DNA of 52,744 nucleotides from Oscillospiraceae bacterium (GTDB lineage Bacteria; Bacillota; Clostridia; Oscillospirales; Acutalibacteraceae), in the NCBI GenBank assembly GCA_015065585.1, contig SVQC01000007.1, positions 1 to 52,744 on the forward strand. Reading direction: 5' to 3'. Below the pieces are notes generated by a model. The model did no database searches, had not been told where the DNA came from, and saw only the letters and a list, made by a program, of their open reading frames with translations. The number at the start of each line of letters is the position of its first letter. Position 1 is the first letter of the stretch. Made by a program: the position numbers and the translations under genes. Positions 25,824 through 33,178 of the stretch are shown one piece after another.

Positions 25824-27608
25824 ATGAGAAATTGTAAAAAAATTGTAACTATTTTTCTGTGTTTGGCACTCTGCTTTGTATTAGTAGTACCTTCAACCGA
25901 AATTAAGGTTTCTGCGTACAGTACAAGCCACCCAAACACCTATATTAATACGGGTAACCAGATAGAAGACCTTATCGGTGTCGCTATGACTCAGGTGGGT
26001 TATCACGGTAATTCTTCTACAGGTACGAAATACGGTGCTTGGTACGGTATGACCAACGCTCAGTGGTGTGGTATGTTTGTGTCATGGTGCGCAAATCAGG
26101 CGGGGATACCAACTAATGTTATCCACAAAACCGCCAGAGCTACCCTTTATAAGTACAGCGGTACCTATCATCATAAAAACGGCTATATACCCCAAAGAGG
26201 TGACCTTGTACTTTATAATGCCTATGGCAGCGGCGGTTATTATTGGCCCTCAAAGGATGCTGACGGTACCTATTCTTTAAGCTCTCACGTTGCTATAGTT
26301 TGCTCTTATGATGCAACTTCGGGCAAAATCTGGGTGGTTCACGGTAATAGTACGGGTGATAAGGTTTGCTATAATTCTATTGAGGTTTCTAAAATAGCTA
26401 TTCAGGCTTTTGTGACTCCTCCTTATACTACCGGTCCCTCTGCCGCGCCTGAGTATGACTACGTTAACGGCTCTTACGTAAGACTCAGAAGCGGCGCGGG
26501 TACAGAGTACGATATACTTGGACAGTATAATGTTGGGACAAGCGTTAAGATACTCGGCTCTGCTACAAGTAAGGCGGGGGAAAAATGGTATAAGGTCAAA
26601 ATTATAGCTACCGGTATTGAAGGTTATATAAGAAGTGATTTTATAACCATTGTTAATAAAAATGAGGTTGCCGAGCCTGTTAAAACCTATTCGGGTTATA
26701 TAAATGCGACTAATGTGAATTTAAGAACCGGCGCTGGTACTTCCTTTGCTGTTGTTGGAATGTACAGTACGGGAACTAATATTACCGTTCTTGATACTTC
26801 TGTTAATTCTAAGGGCGAAAAATGGTACAAAATTCAGATTGACGGTACAAATACCGTTGGTTATATGATAAGCGACTATATTACTGTGACTACTGAAAAC
26901 ACCGATAATATTCTTCCCACAGGGGAGCTTGTTTCGGTTACAAATATCAATCAGAACGGATATATTGTAACGGTTAAGGCTGAGGACGACAAGGCTATTA
27001 GTAACGTATTGTTCTCAACTACGGCAGGAGGCGTTACGAAAAATGTTAACGGTGATAAATCGGGCGATTCATTATACACAGCGAGTATAACGACTTCTCA
27101 GTTTGCTTCATCAAATGAGTCTTATACCACCACCGTAACGGCGGTTGATACTTCCGGAAACTGTGAAATTATAGCTACCGTTACCATAAACCCATTTACA
27201 TATAAGCCGGTGACCGTAACCTATAATCTGAATGGCGGCACGGGTACTTTTTCTGCTTCAACGGGTGACTATTTTAATACGGTAACTCTTGCATCAGATA
27301 CTCCGACTAAAAACGGTCTTGTTTTTATGGGCTGGAATACTGCTTTAAACGGTGATTGCCAGTATAAAGCCGGTGGTACATATAACTTTGACGAGGATAC
27401 TGTTTTATATGCTGTTTACGGTGATTTTATTGTAGGTGATGTTGACGGCGACGGAACTGTAAGCGTAAGCGATTTAGCTCAATTAAAACTTTATTTAAGC
27501 GGCAGCATTACCGTTGTCGGAGGCGGCGCCGATATAAATGGTGACGGAAAGATTCTTATCGACGATTTAGCTAATTTGAAGCTTATGTTGGCAGGTGCAA
27601 CTGCATAA
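25824..27608 (+). CDS. Secreted CHAP amidase with SH3b repeats, InlB-type repeat and dockerin
   Basis: A 594-residue exported protein. Signal peptide 1-31 (cleavage near VSA). CHAP domain about 45-200 with C82 in AQWCGMFVSWCA and H155 in SSHVAIV, expected to cleave peptidoglycan amide bonds. Two SH3b domains (about 211-277 and 290-357; YVRLRSGAGTEYDILG and VNLRTGAGTSFAVVG), an Ig-like region (365-455), a Listeria-Bacteroides (InlB B) repeat (460-533; YNLNGGTGTF, FMGWNTALNG), and a type I dockerin (534-594) with two calcium loops, DVDGDGTVSVSDL and DINGDGKILIDDL. The dockerin implies docking on a cohesin scaffold elsewhere in the genome. It starts at ATG 25824 after a consensus promoter and appears monocistronic. 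Confidence 0.92.
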   Translation: MRNCKKIVTIFLCLALCFVLVVPSTEIKVSAYSTSHPNTYINTGNQIEDLIGVAMTQVGYHGNSSTGTKYGAWYGMTNAQWCGMFVSWCANQAGIPTNVIHKTARATLYKYSGTYHHKNGYIPQRGDLVLYNAYGSGGYYWPSKDADGTYSLSSHVAIVCSYDATSGKIWVVHGNSTGDKVCYNSIEVSKIAIQAFVTPPYTTGPSAAPEYDYVNGSYVRLRSGAGTEYDILGQYNVGTSVKILGSATSKAGEKWYKVKIIATGIEGYIRSDFITIVNKNEVAEPVKTYSGYINATNVNLRTGAGTSFAVVGMYSTGTNITVLDTSVNSKGEKWYKIQIDGTNTVGYMISDYITVTTENTDNILPTGELVSVTNINQNGYIVTVKAEDDKAISNVLFSTTAGGVTKNVNGDKSGDSLYTASITTSQFASSNESYTTTVTAVDTSGNCEIIATVTINPFTYKPVTVTYNLNGGTGTFSASTGDYFNTVTLASDTPTKNGLVFMGWNTALNGDCQYKAGGTYNFDEDTVLYAVYGDFIVGDVDGDGTVSVSDLAQLKLYLSGSITVVGGGADINGDGKILIDDLANLKLMLAGATA

Positions 27609-27649
27609 CAAAATGTGTGAAAAAAATATCAATTTCGTCAATATGTCTA

Positions 27650-27677
27650 TTGCACATTTTTAAAAATATGTTATAAT
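27650..27677 (+). promoter_or_regulatory. Promoter of the NifU-like/GGGtGRT operon
   Basis: TTGCAC (27650-27655), 16-base spacer, TATAAT (27672-27677). Confidence 0.75.
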
Positions 27678-27696
27678 AATTCTTGTAGCGAAAAAT

Positions 27697-27715
27697 CGCC
27701 GACTGTAAGTCGGCG
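27697..27715 (+). promoter_or_regulatory. 5' UTR hairpin before the NifU-like gene
   Basis: An 8-bp stem CGCCGACT/AGTCGGCG with loop GTA lies about 14 bases into the predicted mRNA and may be extended by flanking AGC/GCT. It probably stabilises the transcript; no T run makes it a terminator. Confidence 0.6.
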
Positions 27716-27745
27716 GTTGCTTTAATAACCGAAAGGAGTTTAATT

Positions 27746-28438
27746 ATGAAATACTCACATGAAGTAGAAAAAATGTGTCCTCTTGCCAAGGGTACATATC
27801 ATGGTCCTGCCCCCATTCCGCAGGAAGGTGCCTGGACTCAGGTAAAAGAAGTTAAGGATATTTCCGGTCTTACACACGGTGTGGGCTGGTGCGCTCCTCA
27901 GCAGGGTACCTGTAAGCTTACTCTTAACGTTAAAGAGGGCGTGATTGAAGAAGCTCTCGTTGAAACCCTCGGTTGCTCCGGTATGACTCACTCTGCCGCT
28001 ATGGCTTCCGAAATTCTTGTTGGTAAAACTATTCTTGAAGCTCTTAACACCGACCTCGTTTGCGATGCTATCAATACCGCTATGAGAGAGCTTTTCTTAC
28101 AGATAGTTTACGGTCGTACTCAGACTGCTTTCTCTGAAGACGGTCTTCCTATCGGTGCCGGTCTTGAGGACCTTGGTAAAGGTCTTCGCTCACAGGTTGG
28201 TACTACCTATGCTACTAAGGCAAAGGGCCCCCGTTATCTTGAACTTGCCGAAGGCTACATCACCAAAATTGCTATCGATAACGATGACCAGATTATCGGT
28301 TACAAGTTTGTTCACTTAGGCAAAATGATGGATATGATTAAAAAAGGTATGGACGCTAATGAAGCTTTAGAAAAAGCAAGCGGCCAGTACGGACGTGTTG
28401 ATGATGCAGCAAAACTCATCGACCCCCGTGAAGAATAA
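27746..28438 (+). CDS. Iron-sulfur cluster assembly scaffold (NifU-like) protein
   Basis: A 230-residue protein with NifU N-terminal-like features: HGVGWCAPQQGTCKLTL, VETLGCSGMTHSAAMASEIL and a later KFVHLGKMMDMI segment. Conserved Cys at WCAP, GTCK and GCSG could hold an Fe-S cluster. AAAGGAG stands eight bases before the ATG. Codons are strongly biased to C-ending forms, as in ribosomal protein genes, which implies high expression. It forms a two-gene operon with the GGGtGRT protein 20 bases downstream, a pairing seen in many Clostridia but without an assigned function. Confidence 0.88.
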   Translation: MKYSHEVEKMCPLAKGTYHGPAPIPQEGAWTQVKEVKDISGLTHGVGWCAPQQGTCKLTLNVKEGVIEEALVETLGCSGMTHSAAMASEILVGKTILEALNTDLVCDAINTAMRELFLQIVYGRTQTAFSEDGLPIGAGLEDLGKGLRSQVGTTYATKAKGPRYLELAEGYITKIAIDNDDQIIGYKFVHLGKMMDMIKKGMDANEALEKASGQYGRVDDAAKLIDPREE

Positions 28439-28458
28439 TAATCAAGGAGGTAACAGTA

Positions 28459-29460
28459 ATGGCTTTATTTGAAAGTTATGAGAGACGTATTGACCAAATC
28501 AATGCTGAACTTAATAAACACGGAATCGCTTCTATCGAAGAAGCAAAGAAAATTTGCGATGATGCAGGTGTAGATGCTTACAATATCGTAAAAGGAATTC
28601 AGCCTATCTGCTTTGAAAATGCCGCTTGGGCTTATGTTGTAGGCTGTGCTATCGCTCTTAAGGATAAGGCTGCAAGCGCTGCCGAGGCTGCTGAAAAAAT
28701 CGGTCTTGGCCTTCAGTCCTTCTGTATCCCCGGTTCTGTTGCTGACGACCGTAAGGTTGGTCTCGGCCATGGTAACCTCGGTGCTATGCTTCTCCGCGAA
28801 GAAACCAAGTGCTTCGCTTTCCTCGCAGGTCACGAATCCTTTGCTGCCGCTGAAGGCGCTATTGGTCTTGCAAGAAGCGCTAACAAGGCAAGAAAAGAAC
28901 CCCTCCGCGTTGTTCTTAACGGCCTTGGAAAAGACGCTGCTAAAATCATTTCCCGTATTAACGGATTTACCTATGTTCAGACTCAGTTTGACTATCACAC
29001 CGGTAAAGTAAACGTAGTTAGCGAAACTGCTTATTCCAACGGTGAACGCGCTAAGGTTCGTTGTTATGGCGCTGACGATGTTCGCGAGGGCGTTGCTATT
29101 ATGCATCTTGAGGGTGTTGACGTTTCCATCACCGGTAACTCTACCAACCCCACTCGCTTCCAGCATCCTGTTGCAGGTACCTATAAGAAGGAATGCATTG
29201 AACAGGGTAAGAAATACTTCTCTGTTGCTTCCGGCGGTGGTACAGGTAGAACTCTCCATCCCGATAATATGGCTGCAGGTCCTGCTTCCTATGGTATGAC
29301 TGATACTATGGGACGTATGCACAGCGATGCTCAGTTTGCAGGTTCTTCTTCTGTTCCTGCTCACGTAGAAATGATGGGTCTTATCGGTGCTGGTAATAAC
29401 CCCATGGTTGGTATGACCGTTGCCTGTGCGGTTGCAGTTAACGAAGCACTTAATAAGTAG
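28459..29460 (+). CDS. GGGtGRT protein
   Basis: A 333-residue cytosolic protein carrying the name-giving GGGTGRT motif (in SVASGGGTGRTLHPDNM, around residue 260). Other striking stretches are VGLGHGNLGAMLL, LAGHESFAAAEGAIGLARSA and the Met/Ala-rich end VGMTVACAVAVNEALNK. Glycine-rich loops suggest nucleotide or cofactor binding, but the reaction is not known. Codon bias equals that of the upstream NifU-like gene. AAGGAGG precedes the ATG. A strong terminator ends the operon. A long antisense ORF over it is a codon-bias artefact. Confidence 0.92.
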   Translation: MALFESYERRIDQINAELNKHGIASIEEAKKICDDAGVDAYNIVKGIQPICFENAAWAYVVGCAIALKDKAASAAEAAEKIGLGLQSFCIPGSVADDRKVGLGHGNLGAMLLREETKCFAFLAGHESFAAAEGAIGLARSANKARKEPLRVVLNGLGKDAAKIISRINGFTYVQTQFDYHTGKVNVVSETAYSNGERAKVRCYGADDVREGVAIMHLEGVDVSITGNSTNPTRFQHPVAGTYKKECIEQGKKYFSVASGGGTGRTLHPDNMAAGPASYGMTDTMGRMHSDAQFAGSSSVPAHVEMMGLIGAGNNPMVGMTVACAVAVNEALNK

Positions 29461-29490
29461 TTGCTGATTCAATTAAACATTGATAAAAGA

Positions 29491-29520
29491 AATGTGCCGT
29501 ATCGATTGATACGGCACATT
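29491..29520 (+). terminator. Terminator of the NifU-like/GGGtGRT operon
   Basis: A 13-bp stem AATGTGCCGTATC/GATACGGCACATT around GATT, followed by a short GTTTG tail. Confidence 0.85.
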
Positions 29521-29581
29521 GTTTGAGTTAGGCTAAAATTGGCAAATTTTATTTTATGCATTATCATATAGATGATGAGTA

Positions 29582-29610
29582 TTGACTTTGTTGGAGTAAT
29601 GTTGTATTCT
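29582..29610 (+). promoter_or_regulatory. Promoter of the fucosidase gene with adjacent palindrome
   Basis: TTGACT (29582-29587), 17-base spacer, TATTCT (29605-29610). Just downstream, AGTATT-GAA-AATACT is a palindrome that could be an operator. Confidence 0.65.
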
Positions 29611-29667
29611 TAAGTTAGTAAAACTTACAGTATTGAAAATACTTACAATCTGAGAGGTTGTATATAT

Positions 29668-30891
29668 ATGATTATCAAGCAATACGTTAAAGATTTTGAA
29701 AATTTGGGCTTTGGTATGTTTGTTCATTTTGGGTTTTACAGCGTAATCGGCAGAGGCGAATGGACATATAAGCATAACAATTATTCTTGAGATGAATATA
29801 TCAGGTTAACAAGCAATTTCTCGCCGAAAAAGGATTGGGCGGAGGAATTGGTAAGTGTAGCTTATAATGCAGGCTGTAAGTATATTACATTGACCACAAG
29901 ACATCACGACGGATTTTCTCTTTATGATACTTGCGGACTAAGTGAATTTGATGCGCCTCATCTTTGCACAAGAGATTTAATAAGAGAATTTGTTGACGCT
30001 TGTCATAAATATGGCGTAATACCGTTTTTCTATCATACGCTTCTTGATTGGAGTGTTGACAGCTATCAAAATAATTTTAAAGCTTATCTTAAATATTTAA
30101 GGGACAGTGTAGAAATTCTTTGCAAAAATTACGGTAGAATAGGCGGATTATGGTTTGAAGGTATGTGGAACAAGCCAAATGATGATTGGGAAGAGGATGC
30201 TCTTTACGGTCTTATCAGAAAATATCAGCCTGAAGCTATGATAATAAACAATACAGGTCTTAATGCAAGGGGAGAAACGGGTCATATTGAGCTTGACAGC
30301 GTTACCTTTGAGCGTGGTAAGCCATCTGCTATTAATCAGGAGGACACCAGAAAATACATAGCTAGTGAAATGTGCGAGGTTTTTGCTGACCATTGGGGTT
30401 ATGCAAAAAAGGACTTTCACTATAAATCGGTTCCAGATATTATAGAATCTTTGTCGGTTTGCCGTAGATACAGGTCTAATTTACTGCTTAATGTTGGTCC
30501 TGTGGCAGACGGTTCGCTCAGAACCATTGATAAGGGTATGCTTGAAATTATTGGTGAATGGGTAAAGCTTAACGAAAAGGCTTTGCGCACACCCGTGCCC
30601 ACTAATATAGAAATAGAAGATAAACCTAAGGATTTTATTCTTAAAGAAGGCGATACCTATTATCTTTTTGTACACGATTTGGGTATGTGTGGTGATGAAA
30701 ACGTTGCTATTTCCAGAGGTATGAACCTTTCGGAAAAGTTTGATTTTGAAGGTAAAATCAAATCTATGTGTTGGCTGGATAACGGTGAAGCGGTTGAATT
30801 TAATCAGGAAGACAAAAAGGTTTCTGTTAAACTAAAACCCTTTATATACGGTGAAAGCTACGTTGTTCGTATTTTAGAAATAAAGGTTTAA
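29668..30891 (+). pseudogene. GH29 alpha-L-fucosidase-like gene with in-frame TGA
   Basis: From ATG 29668 the frame reads GFGMFVHFGFYSVIGRGEW, the GH29 start, then meets TGA at 29788-29790 (HNNYS-stop-DEYIRL) and continues unbroken to 30891 with TLTTRHHDGFSLYDT, the barrel core and a C-terminal beta domain (about 407 codons). Intact enzymes remove terminal alpha-L-fucose by a retaining mechanism. The nucleophile position, normally Asp in a WFDG-type motif, reads Glu here (GGLWFEGMW). No signal peptide is seen, so an intracellular role would be expected. A restart at the GTA/ATG region after the stop would lack the first barrel strand. It is either a decaying gene or a base error. Confidence 0.85.
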
Positions 30892-30894
30892 AAT

Positions 30895-30924
30895 AAAAGG
30901 ACTTGAGAAAACTCAAGTCCTTTT
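30895..30924. terminator. Bidirectional terminator, left copy flanking the XRE-SLOG cassette
   Basis: AAAAGGACTTGAG pairs with CTCAAGTCCTTTT around AAAA. The same 30 bases recur at 31585-31614. Confidence 0.92.
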
Positions 30925-31133
30925 TAGTTATCGTTATTATTTATAAATTCTGCAATATCTTCTATTTTGCAATTTAATGCGGAGCATATTTTATCTAGTG
31001 TTTTTGTCTCAATATTTTCATTGGCTTTGAGACGTCTGATTGTTTTACTGTCAATTCCACATTGCTCCCTCAATTTATATGTTGAAAAACCTAGCTTTTT
31101 CATTGTAATCCATAATTTATCAAAAACTATCAT
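30924..31133 (-). CDS. XRE/Cro-type helix-turn-helix repressor
   Basis: A 69-residue protein that is all HTH: MKKLGFSTYKLREQCGIDSK, then TIRRLKANENIETKTLDKIC and ALNCKIEDIAEF. This is the YozG/Cro-type fold that acts as a dimeric repressor. ATG at 31133 has AGGGGG eight bases upstream, part of the operator palindrome. It diverges from the SLOG gene and the two share an 89-base region full of G4/C4 half-sites, so it most likely represses both. Confidence 0.88.
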   Translation of the reverse strand: MIVFDKLWITMKKLGFSTYKLREQCGIDSKTIRRLKANENIETKTLDKICSALNCKIEDIAEFINNNDN

Positions 31134-31138
31134 AAAAT

Positions 31139-31201
31139 AACCCCCTTGACAAATATTATTATGGGGGTTATAATTCTAAATATTAAGGGGATATAATCCC
31201 C
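31139..31201 (+). promoter_or_regulatory. Promoter and operator palindromes of the XRE-SLOG pair
   Basis: For the plus strand, TTGACA (31146-31151), 17-base spacer, TATAAT (31169-31174). The promoter lies inside an inverted repeat (AACCCCC at 31139 and GGGGGTT at 31163), and a second, tight palindrome GGGG-ATATAAT-CCCC is at 31187-31201, over the expected start of transcription. Both repeat the half-site GGGG-TATAAT. Confidence 0.75.
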
Positions 31202-31222
31202 ATAGATTAAAGGATGTTCTTT

Positions 31223-31585
31223 ATGATTAAAAGAGTCGTTATTGCAGGGTGCAGAGATTACGATGATTATGGGTATGCTAAAAAGTATATTGATTTTTAT
31301 CTTAGTAATATTAGAAAAGAAAATGAAATTGTTATTCTTTCAGGGTGCGCAAGTGGTGCTGACGCTATTGGAGAACGATATGCCAAGGAAAACGGATTTA
31401 AAGTCGAAAGGTATCCTGCAGACTGGCAAAGGTTTGGCAAAAGAGCAGGACCAAAACGAAATAATCAAATGGCTAAGTTGTGCGATTACGTAATTTGTTT
31501 TTGGGATGGTAAAAGCAGAGGGACAAAGTCAATGATAGAATTTGCGAAACAATATGGCAAACCTATAAAAGTAAAAATGATATAA
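31223..31585 (+). CDS. SLOG-domain (DUF2493-like) protein
   Basis: A 120-residue protein with a Rossmann-like SLOG fold: VVIAGCRDYDDY at the start, ILSGCASGADAIGERYAKE as the nucleotide-binding loop, RNNQMAKLCDYVICFWDG and a final GKPIKVK. SLOG domains bind nucleotide-derived ligands, and DUF2493 members are frequent on phages and in defence or stress loci. ATG at 31223 was chosen over 31214, which is too close to AAAGGA. It is paired with a divergent XRE repressor and flanked by duplicated terminators. Confidence 0.85.
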   Translation: MIKRVVIAGCRDYDDYGYAKKYIDFYLSNIRKENEIVILSGCASGADAIGERYAKENGFKVERYPADWQRFGKRAGPKRNNQMAKLCDYVICFWDGKSRGTKSMIEFAKQYGKPIKVKMI

Positions 31586-31614
31586 AAAGGACTTGAGAAA
31601 ACTCAAGTCCTTTT
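31585..31614. terminator. Bidirectional terminator, right copy flanking the XRE-SLOG cassette
   Basis: Identical over 30 bases to 30895-30924, 690 bases away, and followed by T6. It serves the SLOG gene and the converging 31623 gene. Confidence 0.92.
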
Positions 31615-31622
31615 TTCGTTTA

Positions 31623-33161
31623 TTAAATTTCTCCCGTTATTTCGGCTAAGTGATAGAGGTGGTATGCAGAACCGATATGGCAATTAATCCAGAAATTATA
31701 CAAATCTTCAGTATTTGCTTTAGTGGTCCAGAATGTAGGAATCGCCCCGCTGTCACTGTGCTGCATTCGAGTCAACATATCGCCGAGAGCGGCTGCTTTT
31801 TCAAAATAAAGCTTATCGTTTGTTGCTTCATACATACTTAAAAAAGCATTGATTATAACGGAAGTGCTTCCGTCGATTGGCCAATAACAAAAATACTGTT
31901 CAAGTCCTGCAGGGGATTTTACATCCGGACAAGATGCTTTTGTCCAGGGTGCAAATTCGCCCCAAACAACAAATTGGTCTTCGATAAAGCGCATAAGTTC
32001 TTTTGCATCTTCTAACATTTCGGGCTTGTTTTTTGCCAAATATGGTACCATACTACTAGCACCAATATGGGTTAAATTAGTGTAATTAGAAGTCACGGGG
32101 GTGTCTTCAAATTGTCCTTCCCAATTATATTGGTCAAGACAGGTCTTTTTTAAGTGAATAAAGTAATTGTTTGCAAGATTTTCCCATACGCTGTCGTTGG
32201 TTTTGTTTTTAACCTCGGTCAAGAATTTTAAAATACCTAAATGATTACAGTAATTGTTTTTAATAGGAAGACCTGTTTCGGCGGATGTAAGCAAATACCA
32301 CGTTCCGTTATCCAGAACGTTATCTTTATAATAATTTGCAATATCCATAGCAGCGTCGAAATATTTTTCCTCTTTTGTTTCATTGTATAAATTTAAATAT
32401 GCGCTTCCTGCAGAGGCGGGGTAAATTGTCATAACTGTATCCTTGTAATTCTTTGCGGCAGGAGCTATCTTATTTACTTTTTCTTCGTTTAGTCCGTCGA
32501 AGAGATAGGTAGGAGGAATGCCTTTTAAAGCGGAACCTTTACCGTAGGTTATGGAAATCATATAGTCGGCTGCATTTTTTGCGATTTTCAGAGCGTTATC
32601 AGCGTTATTTGGAGAAAGTTTTGCATAGGCAATCATACCCGTGATAATGCTGCTGAAAGTTTTAGCGGGATATACGTTATGAGGAAATTCAGGGTCGGGT
32701 GTTCCAAATTTCAACCAATGTTGAGTCATTTCTTGCTCAAAGACGAATTTGTAAGCAAGAAGTGCGGCGTCCTTATAGGAACGTGCTCTTTTTGGCAGAT
32801 TTTCTCTGCCGGGGAATGGAGAAGTTTTAAAAAAGGTGCGTGTTCCCACTAGCCACATAATCTTTCCGTTTATTAGGGCTTCTACCTTTAATGTTACAAG
32901 ACCTGTGGGTATTTCACTCCAAATAGGAGTTAAGTCTGCAGTTGGCTTCTTAGCGCGAAAAGTATGCTCATTACCGTTTTTGTCGATTGCAGTAAATAAA
33001 AATTCACTTATGCATCCGTTTGGGTAGGTAGGAAAATGAAAAGCAGGAGCAAAGGTAAATTGACTTGCATTTGCGTTCCAAAAAGGCTGAGCGTTTACAC
33101 CGCCAGGACGTATGGTAATAGTGTTATATTCATTAAGTGCACGTTGAGCAAAGTTTTCCAT
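31623..33161 (-). CDS. Unrecognised protein with predicted beta-sandwich and alpha-toroid, paralogue 1
   Basis: A 512-residue protein without signal peptide. Residues 1-120 look beta-rich (IRPGGVNAQPFWN, PIWSEIPTGLVTLKVEAL). The rest is helical with repeated Tyr/Asn/Ala hairpins typical of six-hairpin carbohydrate enzymes: NVYPAKTFSSIITGMIAYAK, IPPTYLFDGLN, YNWEGQFEDTPV, QFVVWGEFAPW and PAGLEQYFCYWPIDGSTS. Candidate acid residues are in WEGQFED and WGEF. No family name came to mind. It is followed in the same direction by its paralogue 17 bases upstream, and GH28 lies beyond, so a pectin-related cytoplasmic enzyme is plausible. Confidence 0.75.
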   Translation of the reverse strand: MENFAQRALNEYNTITIRPGGVNAQPFWNANASQFTFAPAFHFPTYPNGCISEFLFTAIDKNGNEHTFRAKKPTADLTPIWSEIPTGLVTLKVEALINGKIMWLVGTRTFFKTSPFPGRENLPKRARSYKDAALLAYKFVFEQEMTQHWLKFGTPDPEFPHNVYPAKTFSSIITGMIAYAKLSPNNADNALKIAKNAADYMISITYGKGSALKGIPPTYLFDGLNEEKVNKIAPAAKNYKDTVMTIYPASAGSAYLNLYNETKEEKYFDAAMDIANYYKDNVLDNGTWYLLTSAETGLPIKNNYCNHLGILKFLTEVKNKTNDSVWENLANNYFIHLKKTCLDQYNWEGQFEDTPVTSNYTNLTHIGASSMVPYLAKNKPEMLEDAKELMRFIEDQFVVWGEFAPWTKASCPDVKSPAGLEQYFCYWPIDGSTSVIINAFLSMYEATNDKLYFEKAAALGDMLTRMQHSDSGAIPTFWTTKANTEDLYNFWINCHIGSAYHLYHLAEITGEI

Positions 33162-33178
33162 AAAATCACCTTTATTTT

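Noticed and set aside
28465-29472. 335-codon ORF antisense to the GGGtGRT gene
   Set aside because: It mirrors a strongly codon-biased gene; the product has no fold-like pattern and no ribosome site.
1-30891. UGA recoded as Trp or selenocysteine
   Set aside because: UGA ends several intact genes (plsC, the DnaJ-like gene, rplK), UGG is used for Trp throughout, and the affected positions are not Cys or redox sites. No SECIS-like hairpin was noticed after either TGA.
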